This document shows, in pieces, positions 3,273-9,871 of a stretch of 9,871 bases of DNA. The translations under genes were made by a program, and so were the position numbers. The notes under the pieces were generated by a model. The model worked only from the letters and a program-made list of their open reading frames with translations, did no database searches and was not told where the DNA came from. Origin of the DNA: Verrucomicrobiota bacterium (GTDB lineage Bacteria > Verrucomicrobiota > Verrucomicrobiia > Verrucomicrobiales > Akkermansiaceae); assembly GCA_026397695.1 (NCBI GenBank), contig JAPLUJ010000156.1, positions 1 to 9,871 on the forward strand, in the 5' to 3' direction. Every line of letters begins with the position of its first letter. Within the stretch, counting starts at the first letter, position 1.

Positions 3273-6146
3273 ATGCACAAGATGGACATTCTGGCAAAGA
3301 ACCTGCTTATTCTGGCATCGGCCGGCTCCGGGAAAACCTTCCAATTGGGCAACCGGGTCATCGGCTTGGTGGCCGGCGGTGTCGCACCCGAGCGCATCGT
3401 CGCATTGACTTTCACGCGCAAGGCCGCCGGCGAATTCGCGGATGCGGTATTGACGAAACTCGCGCACGCCGCGGGCAGCGAATCCGCAGCCGCAAAGCTA
3501 CGGATCGCCCTCGCACTGCCTGACGCGGATTTCATGGATGCCTTGCAACGCGTGGTGCGGGCGCTCCCCCAATTCACGCTCGGAACCATGGACGGGTTTT
3601 TCTCCAAAGTTGTCCGCGGATTCCAATACGAACTGGGCCTAACCGGCGGCAAGTTTGAGCTGCTGGAAGCCCCGCGCGCAGCGGCTCTAGCAGACGAGGC
3701 CCGCCAGTTAGATTGGGGTCCCGCTGCCATGCTGGACGTCGCACCGGATGCGTGGACCCGGCAGAAATCAGGATTGGCGGCTGCGGTGTGGCAGCATTTG
3801 GACGGGATCACATACACCCGCAAAGGCCAACGCGAAGCACTGGAAACAGCCCTCGCAGCACTCGCCAACCATGCAATCGGCGGCGGCAGCCTCGGCAAGC
3901 CCGTTTCCGCTCTGCTAGAAAGCATTCTCGACGCGGTTGCCACCACCCGCGGCCCGCTCACCGTGAAATCCCACAAGGAATTCACCATCGACGGCGCGGC
4001 CGGCGACGCCCTGCGCGCAATGGTGGAACTGGCCGCCCGCTGCGAACTGGCCGCAGCCCTGATACGGACCCGCGCCGTGCGCGACCTGATCGCGGTTTAC
4101 GATGCGCTGTGCGAGAAACGACTGCGCAATCAAGGCCTGCTCGGATTCGATGATGTGAAAATCCTCATGGGTGCCTGGGCCCATGGCGAAAACGCCCGGC
4201 TGCGGCGCGAAGCGGTGGATTTCCGCTTGGACGCACGCACCGACCATTGGTTGTTAGACGAGTTCCAGGATACCAGCCGGGCCGATTGGACGGGCCTGCT
4301 GCCGCTCATCGATGAGGCGGCCACCGACAGCGATGGTACGATGTTCATCGTAGGTGACCGCAAACAGGCCATTTACGCATGGCGCGGCGGAGACGTGCGT
4401 TTGTTCGATGAGGTGATGGCACGCTACAGCGGCGGTCTGGAAATCGTGCCGATGGCGGAGTCATGGCGATCCTGCCCCGAGGTTCTGGCGCTGGTGAACC
4501 AAGTCTGCGGGGATGCGGCCAGCTTGCGGGAGCTTTTCGGCGACGCGGCGAACCGCTGGGACTGGCAGGATCATTTTCCGGCCGGTCCTTTGACCCAGCC
4601 GGCCATGCGCGGCGAGGCGCGGGTGGAAATCGTTGGAGATTGGCAGCAACGGCTGGAAAGATTGGAGGAAATCCTCCGCGAACTGGGCGTGGGCGCGCGC
4701 TCGATGACTTGCGCCGTCCTGTTGCGCGGCAACGATAAGGCGCGCGAGGTCGCCGACTTTCTGCGGGCCCGGGGATTCGATGTCATTGAGGAAGGACGAC
4801 GCGAACCCGCGAAGGACAATCCGGTGGGAATCGTCATCGCCCACCTCCTGAAATGGTTGGCCAACCCGGCGGACACCTTTGCACGCGAGGTGGTGGAAAT
4901 GTCGCCGCTCGCCAGTGCATTGCGGGCAAGGCATGGCACTTCATGGCAGGTCATCTGGGAAAATCTAACATCCATGGCATCCCAATCCGGTTTTGCCGGA
5001 ATGATCGAAGATGTCATCTCGGATGCCTGGCCCGCCTGGTCGGACTTCGGACGCCGCCGTGCCGGCGATCTGTTAGCCGCGCTGGCCACGTTAGATGCCC
5101 AGGGCGGAGTTTCACCCAGAGCGGCGGGGGATTGGATTGCACGCCTCGAAGTTGCACAAAACCCGGGCGTGGCGGCCGTCCAAGTCATGACTATTCACAA
5201 GGCGAAAGGTCTCGGCTTCGACGTGGTGATGCTCCAGGAAGTGCCGGATACCGCCGTCCCCAATCCCCAGTATTTCGAAGTCGCAGAGGGTGAGGGATGG
5301 CTCACCCAAACCCCGCCCAAATGGGCGCGGGCGATCCTGCCAAATCTGCGTGAGGCCGAGACACTGTGGGCTGCGAACCAGCAATACGAGGCGTTCTGCA
5401 TGTTGTATGTGGCTCTCACCCGCGCGAAACGCGGATTGTATGTGCTGTTGCAACCACCCGCAACATCCGCCAATCGCGACAAGCCATCACTGGCAAACTG
5501 GCTCGCACGAGCCACGCATGCGGAGGATCAGTTAGGCCTGGTCTATCAAACCGGCACCCCGGACTGGGTGGAAACCGTTCCAATGTTAGAGTCGGAAATA
5601 ATACCGGAGGCCCCGCGCGCCCCGGGTGTCGCAATCCCGCGCCGCGCGCGGCTGATTCCCAGCAGAGCCAAGAATCAGGATCACGCGGCGGCGCATTCCC
5701 CGGCCGGCGTGCAATTCGGTTCCGCCGTGCACACCCTCCTCGAACGGGTGGCCTGGGCGGATGAATCCCCGCCCGTGCTGCCCGCCAACGAGGTCGGCCA
5801 GGCCGTGGCCAAACTGCTCCGCAACCCGGCCTTGCACGAAATTTTCGAAAGACGTGGACGGAACATCGAGTTGTTCCGTGAGCAATCCGCCGACGCGATC
5901 ATCGAGGGCAAACTGTTGACCGGTGTGATCGACCGTCTCCTCCTCCACCGCACCCCCGATGGCTTGGTGACGCGGGTGGAAGTGATCGATTTCAAAACCG
6001 ACGCGGTCAAGGACCCGGCGGTACTCAGCGACCGTTATTCCGGTCAAATGAACGCCTATCGGAGCGCGTTGGAAATCATCCATCCAAACGCCGATGTGGT
6101 GTGCTCCATCCTCTCCGTGCGGCACGGCAGTATGGTCCGCATGTGA
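3273..6146 (+). CDS. UvrD-family helicase fused to RecB-type nuclease (AddA/RecB-like)
   Basis: This 957-residue protein carries all the main superfamily 1A helicase motifs: Walker A ASAGSGKT (15-22), motif Ia ALTFTRKAA (44-52), Walker B DEFQDT (329-334), motif III GDRKQAIYAWRGGD (361-374), motif V TIHKAKG (640-646) and motif VI YVALTRAKRG (712-721). The C-terminal part is a PD-(D/E)XK nuclease: GVIDRL with D887, IDFKTD with D906 and K908, and YSGQMNAY with Q925 and Y929. This layout is that of AddA/RecB, ATP-driven enzymes that unwind and resect double-strand breaks before recombination. At 957 residues it is shorter than usual AddA (roughly 1100-1250). No AddB-like partner is in view. The start is ATG 3273, with ATG 3282 also possible; both precede Walker A closely. 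It lies 53 bp after the LysM gene. Confidence 0.88.
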   Translation: MHKMDILAKNLLILASAGSGKTFQLGNRVIGLVAGGVAPERIVALTFTRKAAGEFADAVLTKLAHAAGSESAAAKLRIALALPDADFMDALQRVVRALPQFTLGTMDGFFSKVVRGFQYELGLTGGKFELLEAPRAAALADEARQLDWGPAAMLDVAPDAWTRQKSGLAAAVWQHLDGITYTRKGQREALETALAALANHAIGGGSLGKPVSALLESILDAVATTRGPLTVKSHKEFTIDGAAGDALRAMVELAARCELAAALIRTRAVRDLIAVYDALCEKRLRNQGLLGFDDVKILMGAWAHGENARLRREAVDFRLDARTDHWLLDEFQDTSRADWTGLLPLIDEAATDSDGTMFIVGDRKQAIYAWRGGDVRLFDEVMARYSGGLEIVPMAESWRSCPEVLALVNQVCGDAASLRELFGDAANRWDWQDHFPAGPLTQPAMRGEARVEIVGDWQQRLERLEEILRELGVGARSMTCAVLLRGNDKAREVADFLRARGFDVIEEGRREPAKDNPVGIVIAHLLKWLANPADTFAREVVEMSPLASALRARHGTSWQVIWENLTSMASQSGFAGMIEDVISDAWPAWSDFGRRRAGDLLAALATLDAQGGVSPRAAGDWIARLEVAQNPGVAAVQVMTIHKAKGLGFDVVMLQEVPDTAVPNPQYFEVAEGEGWLTQTPPKWARAILPNLREAETLWAANQQYEAFCMLYVALTRAKRGLYVLLQPPATSANRDKPSLANWLARATHAEDQLGLVYQTGTPDWVETVPMLESEIIPEAPRAPGVAIPRRARLIPSRAKNQDHAAAHSPAGVQFGSAVHTLLERVAWADESPPVLPANEVGQAVAKLLRNPALHEIFERRGRNIELFREQSADAIIEGKLLTGVIDRLLLHRTPDGLVTRVEVIDFKTDAVKDPAVLSDRYSGQMNAYRSALEIIHPNADVVCSILSVRHGSMVRM

Positions 6147-6207
6147 AAATTTTCACAAACCACGCTTGCGAGGTGCGCCGTCGCCCGACATAGTCGTTTG
6201 CGATCCT

Positions 6208-6236
6208 GCCGGACGAAGATGATCCCCGCGTCCGGC
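6208..6236 (+). terminator. Candidate hairpin terminator or nuoG leader hairpin
   Basis: GCCGGACG (6208-6215) and CGTCCGGC (6229-6236) form a perfect 8-bp GC-rich stem with a 13-nt loop, followed by TTTCCTTTG. This may terminate the helicase transcript. The T-tract is interrupted and the loop is long, so efficiency is uncertain. It ends 14 bp before the nuoG ATG, so it might instead act in the nuoG leader. Confidence 0.4.
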
Positions 6237-6250
6237 TTTCCTTTGAAGCC

Positions 6251-7999
6251 ATGAGCGACACCCTTTCGGCCACCGCGGAACTGCAACTGCCCAAAGATCT
6301 TGCGGCTGAAATTGGCATGGTCAACGTGCAGATTGACGGTGTCTGGCAGCGGGTTCCCAAGAACACCCGCATCATCGAGGCCTGTCGGCAAGCTGGCACC
6401 ATTGTCCCCCACTATTGTTATCACCCGAAGCTGAGCTCACCCGGAAGCTGCCGCATGTGCTATGTCCAAATCGGCCTGTCTCCCCGCACTGTCCCCGGCC
6501 AGGAAACCCAGCGCGACGCAAACGGCTACGAACTCATCTCCTGGATTCCTCGCCCGGTGATTGCCTGCGCCAATACGGTCTCCGAAAACATGGGCATCCG
6601 CACCTCCGGCGAATTGATAGAAAAATGCCGCGAGGGAGTGTTGGAGTTCCTGCTCATCAACCACCCGCTCGATTGCCCGATCTGTGACCAAGCGGGCGAA
6701 TGCAGATTGCAGGAACACTCGGTCGAACACGGACGCGGATTCTCCCGCTTCGGGGAAATGAAGGTGAAAAAACCCAAAAACGTCGAGATCGGTCCGCGCA
6801 TCCGGCTCGACGACGAACGATGCATCCTGTGCGGCCGCTGCATTCGCTTCATGAACGAGGTGGCCGGGGAGCCGGTCCTCGGCTTCACCCGGCGCGGCAC
6901 CCATACCACGCTCACCGTGCATCCGGATCGCCTGCTCGATTCCAACTACTCACTCAATACCGTGGATATCTGCCCGGTCGGCGCCCTGACATCCAACGAT
7001 TTCCGCTTCCAAATGAGGGTCTGGTTCCTCAAGGAAACCCCGACCCTCGATGTCAACTGCGGCACCGGCACCAACATCACCGTCTGGACCCGTGCTAACA
7101 AAATCCACCGCATCACCCCGCGCCAGAACAACGAGGTGAACTCATGCTGGATGCCCGACTCGCACCGCTTGAATTTCCACGCGCTCGACAGCGTGGCCCG
7201 CTTCACCGAACCGCTCGCCAAGGACGGCGCGCAGCACGCCCCGCTCGGCTGGCCGGAGGCGCTGGCAATCGCCGCCGCGAAACTCACCGCGCACAAACCG
7301 GAGCAAATCGCCATCATCGCCTCCGGCCGCATGACCAACGAGGAACTCTTTCTCACCCGCACCCTCGCCGCCACAATCGGCACCGCCCATCTTTCGTTAG
7401 TCCCGCGCTGCGCCGCTGCGGACGCCCTGCTCGTAGCTGCGGACCGCAACCCGAACACCACCGGCGCGAAACTCATCTTCCAAACCGATGACCCCTGCGC
7501 GCAACTCGACGCCATCCGCAATGGCGTGCGTGCCGGCTCTATCAAAACCCTGATCGTGCTGGGTGAGGACCTCGTCACCGATGCCGGGTTCCACTTCGAG
7601 GATCTCGCCAAACTCGATTTCCTCGTCCAATCCCACATCCTCGCCAACCCCACCGCGCTGGCCGCCCACCTGGTGCTGCCCGCCGCCTCCTTCGTGGAAA
7701 AACACGGTTCCATGGTCAATCTATCAGGCCGCCTGCAACGCCTCAACCGCGCCGTCGATCCCCCCCCCCATGCCCATGACGATTGGGAAATCCTGCGCGA
7801 TCTCATCCGCGCCATCACCGGCAAGCCGATCGAAGCACGCAACATCGCAGAGGTGTTCAATTCCATCGCCGCAACCCTTCCCGCATTCCACGGCCTCACC
7901 CTCACGCAAATCGGCCTCCTCGGCATCCCCATCGTGGACACCGGCTATCAAATCCCGCTGCTCGCCAAGGAACACGCCCGCCTGGCAGGTGATTGCTAG
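6251..7999 (+). CDS. nuoG: NADH-quinone oxidoreductase subunit G (complex I)
   Basis: NuoG carries electrons along the iron-sulfur chain of the peripheral arm of complex I. The ligands are clear: a [2Fe-2S] site with C56, C67, C70 and C106 (N1b); H138, C142, C145 and C151 in HPLDCPICDQAGEC (N5); and C191, C194, C197 plus C241 in CILCGRC and DICPVGAL (N4). A molybdopterin-oxidoreductase-like domain follows from about residue 255. The extra N7 cluster of some NuoG proteins is missing: that region reads VNCGTGTN. At 582 residues the protein is much shorter than the roughly 900 of E. coli NuoG. The ferredoxin domain begins near residue 24, so Met23 (6317) is an alternative start; no Shine-Dalgarno supports either. 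The stop is 39 bp before nuoH. A run of ten C lies at 7760-7769. Confidence 0.95.
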   Translation: MSDTLSATAELQLPKDLAAEIGMVNVQIDGVWQRVPKNTRIIEACRQAGTIVPHYCYHPKLSSPGSCRMCYVQIGLSPRTVPGQETQRDANGYELISWIPRPVIACANTVSENMGIRTSGELIEKCREGVLEFLLINHPLDCPICDQAGECRLQEHSVEHGRGFSRFGEMKVKKPKNVEIGPRIRLDDERCILCGRCIRFMNEVAGEPVLGFTRRGTHTTLTVHPDRLLDSNYSLNTVDICPVGALTSNDFRFQMRVWFLKETPTLDVNCGTGTNITVWTRANKIHRITPRQNNEVNSCWMPDSHRLNFHALDSVARFTEPLAKDGAQHAPLGWPEALAIAAAKLTAHKPEQIAIIASGRMTNEELFLTRTLAATIGTAHLSLVPRCAAADALLVAADRNPNTTGAKLIFQTDDPCAQLDAIRNGVRAGSIKTLIVLGEDLVTDAGFHFEDLAKLDFLVQSHILANPTALAAHLVLPAASFVEKHGSMVNLSGRLQRLNRAVDPPPHAHDDWEILRDLIRAITGKPIEARNIAEVFNSIAATLPAFHGLTLTQIGLLGIPIVDTGYQIPLLAKEHARLAGDC

Positions 8000-8006
8000 A
8001 AGCAAG

Positions 8007-8034
8007 AGTTATAAGTTATTAGTTATTAGGAAGA
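8007..8034 (+). repeat. 7-bp tandem repeats upstream of nuoH, including its ribosome binding site
   Basis: AGTTATA (8007-8013), AGTTATT (8014-8020) and AGTTATT (8021-8027) form three consecutive heptads, followed by AGGAAGA (8028-8034). The AGGA there is a good Shine-Dalgarno 7-10 nt before the nuoH ATG at 8039. It is among the few clear ribosome binding sites in the window. A related array in inverse orientation follows nuoH. Confidence 0.7.
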
Positions 8035-8038
8035 ATAC

Positions 8039-9283
8039 ATGGAAATACTGGTCATCATCACCAAGATCATCGCCCTCACCTTTCTGGTGGTGCTGCCGCT
8101 GGTGCCCATCTCGGTTTACTGCGAACGGCGGTTCTGCGCCATCATCCAGGACCGCGTCGGACCCAACCGCACCGGCCTGCCGCTCACCCTGCTCGGTTGC
8201 AAAAAAGACTTTCACTTTTTCGGCTTGATCCAGCCCGTGGCGGACGGCGTGAAACTGTTTCTCAAGGAAGACTTCACTCCGGCGCACGTCCGCAAGGCGT
8301 TCTACTGGCTGGCCCCCGTGCTCACCGTCGCGCCCGCGCTCATCACCGTCTGCGTAATCCCCTTCGGCTCGCCCATCACCCTCTGCGGTCAAACGGTGCA
8401 TCTCGTCATCGCCGATATCGACATCGGCCCGTTGTTTGTGTTCGCAGTATCCTCTCTAACGGTTTACGGCATCACTCTCGCAGGTTGGTCGTCGAACTCT
8501 AAATACTCGTTCATGGGTGGCGTCCGCTCGTCGGCCCAAATGATCTCCTACGAAATCTCGTTAGGCCTGGCCATCATCCCGGTGCTGCTCTACTTCGGCG
8601 AGCTCAACCTCGGAAAAATCGTCCAATACCAGGCTGACCACGGCTGGCTGTTGCTGCCATTGTGGAAAGACGGCCATGCCGGCCTGCCCGATCTCCAAAC
8701 CGCGTTGTTCTGGGTCCCCGCATGCATTTCCTGTGTCATCTTCACCGTGTCGATTTTCGCCGAAACCAATCGCATGCCCTTCGACTTCCCGGAGTGCGAA
8801 ACCGAACTCGTCGGCGGCTATCACACCGAATATTCCTCGATGAAATTCGCGCTGTTTTTCATGGGGGAATACGCCGCCATGGTCATCGGCTCCGCGCTCA
8901 TCGTTACTTTGTTCCTCGGTGGTTGGTCGATCGGTTTCGGCGCGGACCCGTGGGTCCGTGGTCTCCACCTCGGCGGCTTCCATTTCGGCGGACTCATCCA
9001 CCTGCTGGTGTTTATGCTGAAACTCATCGTCTTCATCCTGTTCTTCATCCTCGTCCGCTGGACGGTGCCACGCTTCCGCTACGACCAACTCATGAAACTC
9101 GGCTGGGTCATCTTCTTCGAAGCCGCGCTCATCAATGTCTTCCTTGCCGCCCTCATTCTCGCCGCACCGCATCTCACCACCACCATCCTCGCCACCAGCA
9201 CCGTGCTGTTGGTTGTCGTCACCGCCGCCCTCATCCACGTCGCCAAAGTTTCCGATCCCAAACCCAACATCCTCCGCGCCTAA
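8039..9283 (+). CDS. nuoH: NADH-quinone oxidoreductase subunit H (complex I)
   Basis: NuoH is the membrane subunit joining the quinone-binding chamber to the proton-pumping arm. The 414-residue sequence shows the family signatures in order: ERRFCAIIQDRVGPNRTG (about 30-47), ADGVKLFLKED (68-78), LAGWSSNSKYSFMGGVRSSA (146-165) followed by QMISYEISLG, the strongly conserved AETNRMPFDFPECETELVGG (241-260) followed by YHTEYSSMKFALFFMGEY, and RWTVPRFRYDQLMKLGW near the end. The acidic residues of the ETNR/PE-x-E loop belong to the quinone-linked proton path known in the family. Around eight to nine membrane helices are visible. It is longer than the common 320-350 residues, partly from a loop after residue 180 and an extended C-terminus. 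It starts at the ATG after the AGGA site. Confidence 0.96.
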   Translation: MEILVIITKIIALTFLVVLPLVPISVYCERRFCAIIQDRVGPNRTGLPLTLLGCKKDFHFFGLIQPVADGVKLFLKEDFTPAHVRKAFYWLAPVLTVAPALITVCVIPFGSPITLCGQTVHLVIADIDIGPLFVFAVSSLTVYGITLAGWSSNSKYSFMGGVRSSAQMISYEISLGLAIIPVLLYFGELNLGKIVQYQADHGWLLLPLWKDGHAGLPDLQTALFWVPACISCVIFTVSIFAETNRMPFDFPECETELVGGYHTEYSSMKFALFFMGEYAAMVIGSALIVTLFLGGWSIGFGADPWVRGLHLGGFHFGGLIHLLVFMLKLIVFILFFILVRWTVPRFRYDQLMKLGWVIFFEAALINVFLAALILAAPHLTTTILATSTVLLVVVTAALIHVAKVSDPKPNILRA

Positions 9284-9325
9284 CCGCCCTTCCCCCGTCC
9301 TCTTCTCTTCCGTCTTCTCTTCCCT
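9284..9325 (+). repeat. Polypyrimidine tract with tandem repeat after nuoH
   Basis: From the nuoH stop to 9325 the plus strand is pyrimidine except for three G (9286, 9297, 9312). It contains TCTTCTCTTCC twice (9301-9311 and 9313-9323). No terminator stem is seen. Such tracts can vary in length by slippage. Confidence 0.55.
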
Positions 9326-9353
9326 AATAACTTTTAACAAATAACGTCTAACT
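9326..9353 (-). repeat. 7-bp tandem repeats downstream of nuoH, inverse to the upstream set
   Basis: Four consecutive heptads, AATAACT, TTTAACA, AATAACG and TCTAACT, all have TAAC at positions 3-6. On the minus strand they read AGTTAGA, CGTTATT, TGTTAAA, AGTTATT and then AGGGAAGAG. This is the same unit (NGTTANN) and the same AGG(G)AAGA ending as the array before nuoH. Confidence 0.6.
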
Positions 9354-9361
9354 AATCCACC

Positions 9362-9871
9362 ATGCCGCCGGAATCCTCAACTCTCGCATACGACAGAGAA
9401 CGCTGGATGCGTGCTCTGGAAAGCATGGCACAGGCCCTCGGCAAAGACGGCCCGCCCGTCCAGCTTTGCCTCATCGGTTCTGCGGCCTGCATCTTTGCCG
9501 GGATGGAGCTCAGAGTGTCTGAAGACCTGGACATCTGGCAGCCGTCCAGCGACTATGATCTCGCAGAACTCAAGAATGCTGCCGAAGCAGCAGGTCTTTC
9601 ATTCAACCCCACAGGCATCTTGGAGCCGGATCAGCCTTATCTCCAAATCGTGGAGCCAGGCATTGTTCAAATCGGAAAATTCATGCCCGTCCCGATGTTC
9701 AAAATGGGGCGTCTCATCGTCTCACGTCCTCCCATCGAAAACATCATCGCCTCCAAGCTGACCCGCGCCGATGCCAAGGACATCGAAGATATACAATTCC
9801 TCCACAACCACTACCAACCCGATCTCCCAACCATCAAGAAAATCATCTCCGCCTTTCCAAAGCAAAAACGG
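9362..9871 (+). CDS. Nucleotidyltransferase-fold protein (DUF6036/AbiEii-like), 3' end outside window
   Basis: The frame is open from the ATG at 9362 to the window end (170 codons) without a stop, so it is truncated by the window. It has the polymerase-beta-type nucleotidyltransferase signature: LIGSAACIFAG (37-47) followed by SEDLDIW (53-59), with D55 and D57 as likely metal ligands. A later segment, ASKLTRADAKDIEDIQFL, is typical of DUF6036 proteins and AbiEii-like or MNT-like relatives, several of which belong to toxin-antitoxin or defence modules. It lies 78 bp after nuoH on the same strand, where nuoI is normally found. No Shine-Dalgarno is seen. The fold is well supported; a toxin or antitoxin role is only an inference, since no partner gene is visible. 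Confidence 0.7.
   Translation, partial: MPPESSTLAYDRERWMRALESMAQALGKDGPPVQLCLIGSAACIFAGMELRVSEDLDIWQPSSDYDLAELKNAAEAAGLSFNPTGILEPDQPYLQIVEPGIVQIGKFMPVPMFKMGRLIVSRPPIENIIASKLTRADAKDIEDIQFLHNHYQPDLPTIKKIISAFPKQKR

Noticed and set aside
3158..3988. Long minus-strand open frame (276 codons) opposite the helicase gene
   Set aside because: It is antisense to the conserved helicase N-terminus including Walker A; its Ser/Ala/Arg-rich translation is a GC-driven shadow.
8561..9340. Long minus-strand open frame (259 codons) opposite nuoH
   Set aside because: It runs through the best-conserved part of nuoH in antisense; the Glu/Asp/Gly-rich product is typical of shadows of membrane-protein genes.
1..9871. 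CRISPR array
   Set aside because: No regularly spaced direct repeats with unique spacers were seen; the repeats present are short tandem or inverted units.

Overview
The window looks like a GC-rich bacterial chromosome, most likely of the Verrucomicrobiota (Verrucomicrobiae type). This rests on protein character: the shortened NuoG, the LysM lipoprotein, the excisionase-like helix-turn-helix protein, and the near absence of Shine-Dalgarno sequences. It is an inference, because no marker gene such as rRNA is present.

Bases 1-2323 look like accessory DNA. They begin with the 3' end of a VIT1/CCC1-family metal transporter gene. A 100-bp site with integron attC architecture follows (424-523), then a small coiled-coil ORF and a DUF2127 membrane protein whose stop codon lies inside a second attC-like core (1186-1192). 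Bases 1193-1620 hold gene debris. A leftward helix-turn-helix gene (1621-2118) has an elaborate repeat/palindrome region upstream (2186-2266). This block abuts the 3' end of a leftward tRNA-Ala(CGC) gene (2324-2399), a common boundary for integrated elements, though no integrase or att duplication is visible.

Bases 2400-6250 begin with a structured intergenic region containing two crossing perfect inverted repeats (2410-2470). Next is a LysM lipoprotein gene interrupted by an in-frame TAA (2536-3219), then a 957-residue UvrD-type helicase fused to a RecB-type nuclease (3273-6146). The helicase ends before a candidate hairpin terminator (6208-6236).

Bases 6251-9283 encode NuoG and NuoH of respiratory complex I. 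nuoH is flanked by two sets of 7-bp tandem repeats in opposite orientations. A nucleotidyltransferase-like gene (9362 to the window end) then occupies the place where nuoI is usually found, so the nuo cluster appears to be interrupted. nuoG and nuoH work together in the NADH-to-quinone proton pump; the helicase-nuclease is expected to act in DNA end processing; the accessory left part has no evident link to either.
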